Assembly (NCBI GenBank): GCA_037447655.1 | Contig: JBBHKE010002834.1 | Span: 62,001-126,000, forward strand | Direction of reading: 5' to 3' | DNA from: Zygnema cylindricum | Lineage: Eukaryota; Streptophyta; Zygnematophyceae; Zygnematales; Zygnemataceae | Length of the DNA stretch: 64,000 nt | Shown here: positions 21,971 through 32,429 of the stretch, piece by piece | How the letters are laid out: every line of letters begins with the position of its first letter | Numbering within the stretch: position 1 is the first letter of the stretch | Translations under genes and position numbers: made by a program | The notes under the pieces: generated by a model | What the model was told of the DNA's origin: nothing | The model's database searches: none | Seen by the model: the letters and a program-made list of their open reading frames with translations, nothing else

Positions 21971-22526
21971 CTAGCTTACAGAACTTTCGCTTTGATCCTG
22001 TGATGTTTGCAAACCTTGCTCCGTCAGTGGCGCAGCTACTCCTGGTCTTCTTGACAGCGCATCTGCCGGGTTTGTCTTGCCCGGTTTATACTCAATAGTT
22101 AACTCCGGTCTGAAGGTCTGAAGAAACGTCATCCATTGCACCTGTTTCTTTAACAACTTTGGCTGTGTCTGAAGATATTGTAAGGCGTGGTGATCAGTGA
22201 TGATGGTGATCTACTTCCCTTGAACGTAGCATTTCCAAACTTCCAACGCGTTAATAATTGTTATTGTCTCTTTTTCATGCGTGGCCCAGTTAAGTTCCGT
22301 TGCCTTTAGTTTCCGAATGTTGTAGGCAATGGGTTTAAGACCCTTGCCTTGAATCCTGATTAAGGATCGCTCCAATAGCCGTATCGCTGGCGTCGGTAAT
22401 TATCGTCCAATGTAACTACAGGTCTGGAACAGCTAACACAGGGGCGGTAACCAACCGCTCCTTTAGCGTGTCAAAGGCTGCCTTTCGCGCCGTTTTCCAC
22501 TCATAGGGCACGTCATTCTTAAGTAA
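21971..22526 (-). pseudogene. Gypsy-1 RNase H remnant
   Basis: The end is clear (PELTIEYKPGKTNPADALSR, the usual RNase H to integrase linker). Upstream, TDASDTAIGAILNQD marks the first RNase H active-site block. The stretch between has several stops. Confidence 0.75.
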
Positions 22527-23606
22527 TTATGTGAGTGGTGGAGCAATTTTTGCAAAACCTTTGACAAAACGGCGATAATAGGAGCATAGTTCAAGAAAGC
22601 TCCGTAACTCCGTTATGTTCGTTGGCTGCGACCACTCCTTCATTGCCCTAGTTTTTTTGGGATCCACTGCGATTCCATCCTGGCTCACCACATGACCCAA
22701 AAACTCAATTTTCTCCTCCAAGAAGTCACAATTACTCCTTTTCGGTTACAACTTGTTCTCTCGAAGGACTTGTTAGACCGTTCGCAAGTGCTCCACTGGA
22801 TCCTCCAACGTCTTGCTATACACCAAGATGTAGTCCAAGAAGACAATTACGAAGGAGTCCAAATATTGCCGAAAAATTGAATTCATTAAGTGTATAAAGG
22901 TCGCCGGCGCGTTGGTCAACCCAAATGGCATAACCAAAAATAGGAAGTGAGCGTACCGAGTTCGGAATGCGGTCTTTTCCACATCTTCTTCGGCAATTCT
23001 GATTTGGTGATAACCACTTCGTAAGTCGATCTTTGAAAAATATTTGGCACCTCTTAACCTGTCTAACAATTCATCTATCTTTGGTAGAGGGTACGCATTT
23101 TTCACCGTCAACTTATTTAGCGCTCGGTAATCCACACAGATACGAAAACCTCTATCTTTCTTATTCACAAAGAGGACGGAGGCTCCATACGGTGACTTGC
23201 TCGGTTTGATTGCTCCGGCTTCGACCAACTCTGCAAGTTGCTTTTTGAGTTCATCTAATTTGGTGTAGCTCATTCTGTACATCCGATTTTCTAGGGGTAC
23301 GGCTCCGGGAACAAGCTCTATCTTGTGGTCTATTTCGCGCGTCGGAGGTAAACCTTCCGAGAGCTTCGGGGGAAAGACATCAACATACTCCTCGAGAAGT
23401 TTTGTCACGACTTCTGGGGCCTCTACGGAAGACTTTCCGGTGTCATCACCTCCTTTTGAGTCTAAGTCAGGATCTTTATTACTCCATTCCTCTCGAATCC
23501 CCTCCTTTGTCTCCTCCATAGGTTGGACGACCGCCATACAACTTGTTTCCCTTTTCTTGAGTGCCCTTTTAAGTTGTGAGGCCGAAAGCAAGCGTCCCTC
23601 TTCCAA
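22527..23606 (-). pseudogene. Gypsy-1 reverse transcriptase
   Basis: The frame 23606-22773 holds RT motifs in order: [57 protein letters not shown]. The catalytic box reads FLDYILVYS where FLDDILVYS is expected, so one of the two essential Asp residues is Tyr. Two stops (near 22773 and 22740) separate it from the connection part (IEFLGHVVSQDG, 22721-22527) in the same frame. RT copies the element RNA to DNA; this copy cannot work. Confidence 0.88.
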
Positions 23607-23768
23607 TTCCTTACCAGCTGCTCACATCTTTACCTCAAACTCTTTTTCACCTTTCTTAACTCTCATGTTACCACTTCTCGAATCGATCGTCGGGTTCCAC
23701 TTTTGCAGCCATGGTTTCCCCAAGACTATTTCATGGTCTCTAAGCGGTAATACATGAAGGGTGTCAAA

Positions 23769-24305
23769 CTATTGGAACTTCCCAATTTTGACGCATAACC
23801 TCAAAGTGCGATGAGTAATCAATAGGGTACTTTCGTCGGCCAATTGTAGCGTCTGATAATCCAATAGAACCACGAGAGGAATTTTCAACTTTTTCACTGT
23901 CATCTCGTTGATGAAGTTCCTCGACGCGCGAGAGTCCACCATGAAGCTAGCTGGGCTCACTCTGATCTGACCTTCAAATATTAAAGGATCTCCCCCTTCA
24001 CCAGCTAACCTCATGACGTTAAGTATGCCCTTTTTAGGACCCCTTCTTTTTGGGCATTCTCGGGCCATATGATGTGGGGAACCGCATTTGAAACATAAGA
24101 CGTTTTGCTTCCTCCGTTGGAGCTCCTCGGGGGATAAGTCATTCGTCTTGGTCTTAGTAGGCTTCTTCTTTTTCTGAAGCATGTTGACCACCTCCTTATC
24201 CTCATTAATCGCTTGGAGCTTCATGGGGGTTGGACCATCATCACGTCGACCTCCCCCGCCGCTACTCGACCCAAAGTGATAGGATCTACGCATGGTGAAG
24301 TCCAC
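23769..24305 (-). pseudogene. Gypsy-1 gag zinc knuckle and aspartic protease
   Basis: The 178-codon frame has a CCHC knuckle (CFKCGSPHHMAREC) and then the protease site FMVDSRASRNFI. The canonical box is D-S-G-A-S, so Gly is replaced by Arg at a position needed for the active-site loop. It ends at TLRLCVKIGKFQ. The linker to RT (23607-23768) has no open frame of note. Confidence 0.82.
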
Positions 24306-24826
24306 CGAATCACTCCGTTCCGCAAACTAGATAATCGCCGAGAGGCTATGAGTCGTACTTTCTTGAGCGAGCCATTGTTCCACATCCCTACGAATGGAGG
24401 ATTTTAGCCCTTTCACGTAACGATCCACGGCTTCCTCCTCCGTCATCGTGGGTACATGAACTTTGCATTCTAATAACCGCTGCATGTACTCCAACACCGA
24501 GGTATGTTGCTTCAAAACTGCGATTTTATTCGTTGCAGTCTTAACAGTATTGATGGGTTTCCAAGAGTCACGCAAGAGCTTAATGAAAAGGGTCCAATCA
24601 GCCGGTATCTCCTCATTTTTGACCATCGTCCTTCACCATGCTCCCGTTGCCCCTTTAAGAAGACCACCCGCGTAGTGAATCTTCTCACGGTCCGACAAGC
24701 TAGGTAAATTCTCGAGATAATTCGCAATGGAGAACAACCATGCATCAAGGTTCTTGTGCCTGTCCGGGTCAAACTCGTCAGGGAGTCTTAATTTAGGCCT
24801 TTTTGAGTCTCACTCCACGCCTCTAT
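24306..24826 (-). pseudogene. Gypsy-1 gag capsid part, cut by Copia-2 LTR
   Basis: Minus-strand frames give Ty3 Gag blocks: WLFSIANYL, YAGGLLKGA near 24650-24770, then ADWTLFIKLL and VLEYMQRLLECKVHVP (24626-24327). Gag N-terminus, leader and 5' LTR are absent: the Copia-2 LTR begins at 24827. Confidence 0.7.
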
Positions 24827-25810
24827 TGTTGAAATAAATGGTATTTTCTAGGTTAGTTAAAAGATTTAAATAAGAGCAAGAAAAACAGAGGCAGCCTGCT
24901 TCTAGCTTCTCTCTCTAGCCCCCATACTTGTCGTAGTCACTGAAGGCTGGAGAGGAAGCTAGAGCCATGGCTGCCTATGCTCCTTCTAGAGTCAGAAGGC
25001 AGAGCCTTGGTAAACTTACCAAAAGGATTGACGGACCCAGGATTTGATCCTGGTACCTACCATCCGTCAAAGTAGCCGTTAGTCTTACCCTGTAGTCTAA
25101 GACTAGTGCTGAAGTATATAGGTTACGATAGCTACTTAAAGATGACGAAAAAGAGAAGTTCGATTTATTGACAAACGGACCGCAATCACACAGTGACAGT
25201 TAAAAATAGAATTACACCTGAAATGTACTACTTGTATTTTTAACGGCTATAAATTAAGGCCGACATTAATCTAACGACGAAGAAAGAAGCCGACATCGCG
25301 GAATGGTCGATTTGGCGGTTTTCGGTCACAACCACAACGGGTGACACGTGGCAACATGATATTGGATGACGGCATCTCCGGGACATATTATGGCGAACCC
25401 GGATATGGCAGGCGTCGTCTTTCTGGCCATATCGTACAATAGCCGTATAGAAAGTACTTCGGACCAAGTACCTTTCTGTACTGTACACTCAATTGATTGG
25501 TTTCGTACATCAGTAGTAGAGGGTTTAGAGAGGTGTTTAGGACTTAGAAAATTAGAGATAGCCGCCTCTCTCTCAGAGGCCTTTTGTATAAAAGGGTCAT
25601 CTTTGACCATTGATTTTTAACTGCTCAGGGGAGCAAATTCAAGGATTCTTTTTGTGGTAGACTCAGAGGAGTCAGCCCTTCCAAAGGGTGCAGTCTGGTC
25701 AGTCTGTATTCTGTCAGGGTGTCAGCAATATTCAGACGAAGCTCAAAAAATTGAGGTTATCCTAGAGGCTTCTAGCAAGCTGCCTACTCTGAGTACCTAT
25801 GGAGGTCTCA
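24827..25810 (+). mobile_element. 5' LTR of Copia-2 (B-type)
   Basis: The 984-bp LTR starts TGTTGAAATAAATGG and ends GGAGGTCTCA. It has an antisense tRNA-like T-arm (CCAGG, 7-nt loop, CCTGG at 25037-25053), CACGTG at 25345-25350, the LTR palindrome at 25445-25481, and TATAAAAG at 25587-25594. The gag start codon (25799) lies inside its last 12 bp. The 3' LTR of this copy is absent. Confidence 0.8.
25587..25594 (+). promoter_or_regulatory. TATA box of the Copia-2 LTR
   Basis: TATAAAAG follows a CTCTCTCTCAGAG hairpin-like run. The same arrangement recurs in the other B-type LTRs (TATAAATT at 26619, TATAAAGG at 16676). Transcription would start near 25615, about 185 bp before the gag ATG. Confidence 0.5.
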
Positions 25811-25818
25811 GAGTTCCA

Positions 25819-25833
25819 GGTTATGGGCCCACC
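25819..25833 (+). promoter_or_regulatory. Primer-binding site of Copia-2 inside gag
   Basis: GGTTATGGGCCCACC starts 8 nt after the LTR end. It is the exact complement of the anticodon arm of the plant initiator tRNA-Met as I know it (GGTGGGCCCATAACC). Using an internal tRNA stretch is known from Drosophila copia and yeast Ty5. The codons here read V-M-G-P, so the primer site is also coding sequence. Confidence 0.7.
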
Positions 25834-26153
25834 CTCTTAGGTGCCCATATTCAATGGGACAGGGTTAATCTACTGGGAGAGTATGATGATGGGAGCCCTA
25901 TGTGAGAAAAGATTTTGGGGAATAGTGAGTGGGCGAGTGAAGCGCCCATCCGGTCCTGCTATTCCTCAAGGGTTTGGAGGAAGCAGATTTGGTAGGAAAC
26001 CAGATCCACCGTCATCAGAGGAATCAGAAGACGGAGAAAGCATCGTGATGGAAAAAGGGAAAGAAAAAGAGAAATCCACACCTATAGCAACCGGATTTGC
26101 TTTCATGTCTCCTATACCGAGGAATGAGGAGAATGATATCGATACGTGGGACT

Positions 26154-26928
26154 ACAACAACATGGCAGCCAAGCATTTTATCCTCCGTCATCTCACACAA
26201 GGACTGGCTGGTCCTCATTTACAGGTGGAAAGGGCATCCGATCTGCACGAAACAAATGAAACAGACACTTTTAACGGTCGACATTTAATGTCGGATTTAA
26301 TCCGACGGCGCACGTCGTCGCCGAGATCGCGGAATGGTCACTTTGGATTTTATGGACGTGGCATGACGTGGCGCCGCGTGGAAGGATGACATTCGGACGC
26401 GGGAATTCCGGAGGAAGTATGGACAAGTGGAAAAATGACACGCGTCCACTCAAGAGCCTTGTCGTACACCAGCCGTACAGAAAGTACATCGGCCATAGTA
26501 CCTTTCTGTACTTTACAGTAATACGATTGGTTCGTACTTTAGTAGATAGGGGTTGTGAGAGGGATTTAGGACTTAGGAAATATTTGGTAGACAGACACCT
26601 CTCTCTAAGAGAGCTTTGTATAAATTGGCATTTTTGCCGGCTCATAACTTATCGCCTGGTTGGCCGTTTTCAGTGATTCTTTTTGCTACGGACTCAGGGG
26701 AGTCCAGGCTACACAGGGGTGCAGTCAAATTCTCAGTTTGCCTTCTTGGGCAGAAGTGGTCGTGGCTTAAAGTGGGTTAGTTAAATACTATCTAGAGGCT
26801 TCCTGTATTCTGTAGTCCAATGGAGGACATTGAATTGCAACAACAACATGGCAGCCAAGCATTTTATCCTCCGTCATCTCACACAAGGACTCGCTGGTCC
26901 TCATTTACAGGTGGAAAGGGCATCCGAT
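26154..26928. repeat. 89-bp direct repeats flanking LTR-C in Copia-2 gag
   Basis: Bases 26154-26242 recur at 26840-26928 with one mismatch seen (GGACTGG versus GGACTCG). Both encode the gag stretch NNMAAKHFILRHLTQ. They bracket the foreign LTR. This is far longer than an integrase target duplication. Confidence 0.85.
26243..26839 (+). mobile_element. LTR-C, copia LTR piece within Copia-2 gag
   Basis: The piece of about 596 bp ends ATGGAGGACATTGAATTGCA, the LTR-end plus gag-start pattern of these families. It carries the palindrome (26475-26511) and TATAAATT (26619), but lacks the 5' part with the tRNA-like module. The first bases read TGCACGAAAC, so it may be a truncated LTR or one with its own TG...CA ends. 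Confidence 0.7.
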
Positions 26929-27417
26929 ATGTGGGATGCGCTGATAGAGATGTACCGTAGTGGTACTATTCAGGAATAGAAGCTAGCAGACCAAAGGATC
27001 AATGGATACTTTCACAAAGGAGAGAAGATGCTCGATTTCTGCAATGAGCTGGCTATACTTTTCATAGAGTTAGAGTGTGCTGGAAAAGTAGAAACCGAGA
27101 AGGCAAAGGTACATTGTTTACTCATGAAACTACCCGATGAGTATGAGAACATTGTAAACCGGGTACAGGATCTACAGGACTCCAGGTGGGTATGGAATTC
27201 AGTAGTTGGTATGATCCTCGTCCGAGAGAATACAATCGAAATCCGAAGGGGAGTTAAGAACGGACAAGCCTTGGCGGCTTGAGCAAGTTGGAGAAACAAA
27301 GATTCACGGAAACCCCTTGGAAGTCATGGAAGGGAAGACCTGAAAAATCAATCCAATGAATCCGGAACGAGGGGACCAAAGGGGCTTTGTCACTTTTGTA
27401 AGAAACCCGGGCATTAC

Positions 27418-30193
27418 ATGGCTGAATGCACCAAACTGACCGAGCTTCGGATAAAGGAGGGGCAGACCGAGGGTCAAACACGAGGGAAGAAAAAGGCACT
27501 TGTCACACAGGTACTCCAGGACGAATCCGATGAGGAGGACAACGAACTTCTTTTGGATGAGGAGTTGGAGGCAAAAACAGAAGTCGAAATTCCACGAAAG
27601 CAGAAATGTGCTTTCGGTGGACTGAAAGGTGAAGGAGGCTGGATTGTGGATTCAGGTGCATCTATGCACATGTGCAAAGATAAGCATCTGTTTACTAAGC
27701 TAAGAAAGATCCCTACAGTAGAGATTGAATATGGGGATGGGAGGGTAATGACCACTACGTATGTAGGATCGGTGGATCTGAAAGTCGTAGTGGAAGGAAA
27801 AACCTCAATAGTTACGTTCTCCGATGTATTGTTTATTCCGGAGTTAAACAAGAATCTTATCTCTACGTCTGTATTAGATGATAAAGGATTTGAAACTAGC
27901 ACCAGAAAAGGAGTCTTTACAGCTAGCTTTGAGGAAGATGTGTATTTCACTGCTGAGAAAGGTAGCCAAAGAATGTTCAGGCTTGCTTTAATTAATGAAA
28001 ATCTCAAACTTTACTATGCTGGTGTCAATGATATTATGTTGTGGCATAAGAGACTTGGGCATGTGAATCTAGATAAGTTAAGAGAAATGAAAATGTTGGG
28101 AGTAGTTGAAGGGATACGCTTTGGGGAAAATGATAATGTGAGTGATTACAATGGGTGTGCTCAAGGTAAAGCACACAGATTACCATTCCCAAAGGAAGCA
28201 ACTTATAAAGGAGAAAAAGTTCTTGATTTGGTGCACATGGACATTTGGGGACCGGCGAGAGTGCCATCACCCGGAGGCAAAAGATTTATGCTAACCATTA
28301 CTGATGATTGGTCCCGGTACTCTCGAGTATACTTTCTGAAAAATAAATCAGAAACTCCGGAGTATTTCAAACAATATAAGGCATGGGTCGAGAAACTTCA
28401 CGAGACCTCAATAAAAAGAGTGAGAAGTGACAATGGAGGAGAATATACCTCCAATCAGTTTGAAGAATTCTTAAGGGAGGATGGTGTTCAACATCAAAAG
28501 ACAGTTCCAGAAAACCCGGAATAGAATGGTGTTGCCGAGAGATTCAATAGGACACTAAATGACAGTGCACGGAGTATGTTGTCAAATAAAAGGATAGGAA
28601 AAAGATTTTGGGCAAAAGCTATGAATTGTGCAAATTATTTGAGAAACAGAGTTCTAACTTCGGCGGTGAAAGGCCAAACTCCATATGAGAAATGGACCGG
28701 CCGAAAACCTGATCTATCTCATTTAAAGGTTTTCGGTAGTAAAGTCTTCAGTTTAGATACAGATAAATCAAACTGGAAACTAGATCCTAAAGGGAAACCA
28801 CGATACTTTCTAAGATATGATGAGGATGTAAAAGGGTATACAGTATATGATCTAAAGAGAGAAGATATATTCTTAGTTAAACATCTGGTAGCTATGGATG
28901 AAAGAAAGTAAGTAGATCCCTTTAAATCCTCAAAACCAGTCAGAATCAGAGTTGAGTCAGACAATTCTGATGACTTTCATCTCCCTAACTATCCGAGTTT
29001 TCAGGAAGACGATACTCTTGCAGGTTTGGATGATATCCTTGCCGATTCAAAACAGACAGAGAAAGACATGAACTTGGAAACACCAATGACACAAGCGGAA
29101 GACGTGGTGGAAACGGATATGGATCTAAGGGATAGGGGAGAAGCCGTGGTTAATCGAAAGAATCCACGAGAACCATCTATTCTAGCCGCAGATTTTGAGG
29201 GAGGGAGACGAAGCAGCAAAAGGTTTCAAGAGAAACAAGTTAACAACAAGGTAACTAAACTATCTCAAACATATGAAGAGGCAATGAACTGTCCGGAAAG
29301 AAACCGGTGGAAGACGGCCATCAATGAAGAGATGACTTCAATTATGGCGGCTGATACATGGGAGCTGGTGGACTCTCCTCCCGATAGAAAACCAATTGGA
29401 TGTAAGTGGGTTTTCAAACTAAAACTGAATCCGGACAATACAATTGAGCGGTATAAGGCTCGGTTAGTGGCGAAAGGTTTTACTCAGAAAGAGGGAATAG
29501 ACTACGAAGAAACCTTCGCTCCGGTAGTCAGATTTCCCTCGGTTCGAATACTTCTCAGTCTGGCAGCTGTAAAAGACATGGAAGTCCACCAGATGGACAT
29601 AAAGACAACGTTCCTACATGGAGAACTAGAGGAGGAGATCTTCATGCGACAACCGGAAGGATTCGTGGAACAAGGAGAGGAAAGTAAGGTATGCCGGCTA
29701 ATCAAATCTCTCTATGGTTTGATACAGGCACCCAGACAGTGGAACAAGAAACTAGATGAGTTCCTTAGCAGTCTGGGATACTTTCGCATCAGTTCAGACC
29801 ATTCAATTTATGTTTTTGAAGATGAGGAAGGTGCCATCTTTATTGCAATTTACGTTGATGATCTTCTTGTTCTAAGTAAGTCATTAAAGAAAATTAACAA
29901 ACTAAAAACAGATCTAAAGGGAAGGTTCGAAATGAAAGATATGGGGGAGGCTAGATATATTTTGGGAATACAAGTAGAGAGAAATAGGAAAAAGAGGATA
30001 ATTAAATTAACTCAGAAAGAGGCAATTGGAAACATGCTGGAAAAATTTCAGATGAACAAAGCCAACAATTGCACTACTCCCATAGATCTAAAGAAGGGAA
30101 GTGAGGGGAGTGAGGAAGGAGACATCCTAATTCTAGATGATGAACTAGGTCTAGAAGAGAAGAAGTTTTTGCAGACTATTCTATACAAACAGG
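27418..30193 (+). pseudogene. Copia-2 pol: protease, integrase, RT; RNase H lost
   Basis: One frame runs 27418-30193 broken by two stops, TAG at 28522 (copia consensus CAG) and TAA near 28909. It shows protease WIVDSGASMHMC; the integrase zinc finger (WHKRLGHVN...CAQGKAH); the core with Asp in MDIWGP, Asp in SDNGGEY and Glu in NGVAERFN; and RT with [20 protein letters not shown] and catalytic YVDDLLVLSK. RT ends abruptly at LYKQV, where copia continues [11 protein letters not shown], because the inverted arm begins at 30194. Catalytic residues are intact, so the copy is fairly young or was recently truncated. Confidence 0.9.
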
Positions 30194-31185
30194 TAGAATT
30201 GGTTGTTTCAGATTTAACAATATCATCTTGCCCCAGAAAAATTGAATAAAAGATAAAATTAAATATTATAACAAAGCAAGCTCAACATACCATGGAAAGC
30301 CAAGTTGACATAAAGAGAAGACGAAATATTCCCGGTGCCACCAATGACAAGTATGATCCTCCTTCACACCTCGATTTCCGCAAATCAGAACCCACTGGAT
30401 TCTTCTTAGTTTCAATGGCAAAAGTGAAGATCGCCCAAAAGGATGGATAGTGCTCACTAGCGGCCCAAACTACGACCTCAAAACAAGACAGATCTAAACC
30501 AAGATGGTAATATAGTGAAGCACTCAAACAAGACAAAGATTCTCCAAAAGAAGTTTTTTTTGTAATTTTCAAAGGGTTTTCACAGGAGACAGTATTGAAA
30601 AGCAGCTTGTTTCCTTCGGCCCCAAGTGCCTTATACATCAAAGTTTGTCAAATCGTAGGTCCAAAAGTCAAAGTTGTACTACTACCCAATGAGCGGCAAG
30701 TAGGTGTAATGGAACTGACTTGAGACAAATTAATCAGTACTACGCTTGGGGCAAAAGTATTACAAGGTTACAGACAATTGTACACTATTGTTAAGGATAA
30801 GGCAGTTGTAGTTGCGGTTCGAGAGCAGCGCAGCTGCGACGCCAAAGTAGCGCAGCATAGCAACATAGCAACTTAGTATTTTAACATAGCAACGCAACGT
30901 AGGAGTATAGTAACGCCGCAGAAAGTAGATTTGACTACATTGTTCTATAAGATAGTTGGATAGATCTTGGTTGACCGAGAAGGTCCATCTGTACATAAGG
31001 ATAGTACCTAGTTGACTGGCACGTGATTAGTTTAAATAGGTCAGTAAACCTAGTCAATAGTAGACTCTTTTGAGTAGACATTCGCTTCAAGCTTTCAACT
31101 TGTAATCTTCTTCCGAATAATAAAGCTCAACCCTTATCTGTGTGTGCTGTATACTGTTGCTGTTGCTACGAGGAGATCTTTGGAG
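30194..31185 (+). repeat. Left inverted arm: Ty3 G-family internal end plus LTR
   Basis: From TAGAATTGGTTG to GGAGTCTTT the sequence is a near-perfect reverse complement of 38278-37321. Frames within it (30457-30266 minus and 38015-38206 plus) give the same 63-residue peptide, which shows how close the arms are. The LTR part starts near 30757 (TATTACAAGGTTACAG) and carries AATAATAAAGC in the plus direction. The inner half is not related to any gene I recognise. Confidence 0.8.
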
Positions 31186-31394
31186 TCTTTAGATAAGGGT
31201 TGAGCTTAAAGTTGTTATGTTGCTATGCTGCACTACTCTGGCGTCGCAGCTGCGCTGCTCTCGAACCGCAACTACAACTGCCTTATCCTTAACAATAACG
31301 TACAATTGTCTGTAACCTTGTAATACTTTTGCCCCAAGCGAAGTACGGATTAATTTATCTCAAGTCAATTCCATTACACCTGCTTGCCGCTCAT
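31186..31394 (-). mobile_element. Deleted inverted copy of the G-family LTR
   Basis: This is the reverse complement of part of the left arm placed directly behind it. It keeps the first 17 bp (GATAAGGGTTGAGCTT), jumps over about 260 bp and resumes at GTTGCTATGCTGC, ending GCTCATT at the Copia-3 LTR. With 30660-30940 it forms a hairpin with arms of about 200 bp. Confidence 0.7.
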
Positions 31395-32416
31395 TGAGAC
31401 CTCCATAGGACCTCAGAGTAGGCAGCTCACACGAAGCCTCTAGGATAACCCTGACCCCTTTGTGTTTCAGCAAGAATAACTGCCACCCTGGCAGACAAAA
31501 TGTCTGACCACCTTCACCCCTTTAAAGGCAAGACTCTCCTGAGTCTATAGCAAAAAGAATCTCTGAATTTGCTCCCCTGAGCAGTAAGTTATGAAGGGTC
31601 AAAGTTGACCTTTTGTACAGAAGCTCTCTCGGAGAGAGGGTCCAATCTATCAAATTTTTCTAAGTCCTATCTCTCTCTAAACTCTATCTACTGAAGTACG
31701 GCACCAATCATAATAGTGTATCGTACATAAGGTACAAGTGCCGATGTACTTTATGTACGGATATTGTACGACATGGCCAACAAGTCGACACATGCCATTT
31801 TTGGATTCGTTCTTGGAATCCCAGAAGATGTCGCAATCCAATGTGATTTTGCCACGTGGCAATTGACGTGACGTCAACCGCAAACCGCCGAAAACCTATT
31901 CCACGATCTCGGCATGCTTCGTGGCTGTCCGATTAAGCCGGATTACAATCGTGACCGTCATAAATTCTTCCGCAGTATTTGTTTCGCTTTCTAAACAAAA
32001 TGCGCAGTATCCGTTTCGGATGTTTCGTACGCCGTACTTTACAAACTGTGTCTATGTTTAAAGATCCGTTAAATGAAATAGACTACGTGCTAACATTTAA
32101 ATACCTATCAAACTATATATCTTCAAGCATGATGGCAGACTAAATGGCTAAGGCTACAGGCTAAGTTGACGGGTGGTAGGTACCAGGTTCAAACCCTAAG
32201 TCCGTCAATCTACATTTTGGTAAATCTACCAAAATCTACAACCCGTAACCCTATCTCTAATCAGCATAGGCAGCCGTGGCTCTAGCTCCCTCTTCAACCT
32301 TCAGTGACTACGACAAGTGTGGGAGCTGAAGAGAGAAGTTAGAGGCAGACTGCCTCGGCTTCTTTTCTGCATTTTGCAAAACCTAGAAAATACTAAAATA
32401 ACCTTTTATTTCTACA
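31395..32416 (-). mobile_element. 3' LTR of Copia-3
   Basis: The 1,022-bp LTR reads TGTAGAAATAAAAGG to GAGGTCTCA on the minus strand. It is the same length as the 5' LTR (36299-37320) and differs at scattered points. The internal side has the polypurine tract AAAATAAGGGGAG. It carries the palindrome (31723-31758), CACGTG (31853-31858), TGACGTCA (31869-31876) and the antisense tRNA-like module (about 32130-32200). Confidence 0.85.
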
Positions 32417-32428
32417 CTCCCCTTATTT
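32417..32428 (-). promoter_or_regulatory. Polypurine tract of Copia-3
   Basis: The minus strand reads AAAATAAGGGGAG directly before the TG of the 3' LTR. This is the usual plus-strand DNA priming site of copia elements. Confidence 0.7.
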
Positions 32429-32429
32429 T

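Larger units (their letters stand above)
25799..27417 (+). pseudogene. Copia-2 gag, interrupted by LTR-C
   Basis: The frame starts ATGGAGGTCTCA in the LTR (MEVSEFQVMGP), meets TAG near 25837, then reads VPIFNGTGLIYWESMM and AAKHFILRHLTQ. It is interrupted at 26243 by a foreign LTR and resumes at 26840 with 89 bp repeated. The rest carries FCNELAILFIELE and LMKLPDEYENIV, a TAG near 26978 and a TGA near 27280, both at places where Copia-3 has an ordinary codon. The CCHC knuckle CHFCKKPGHYMAEC ends it. Apart from the insertion, damage is point nonsense only. Confidence 0.85.

Noticed and set aside
30282-30641. 119-codon minus frame as a host gene
   Set aside because: It lies in the inverted arm, is antisense to the arm's LTR direction, is only partly kept in the other arm and has no domain match I recognise.
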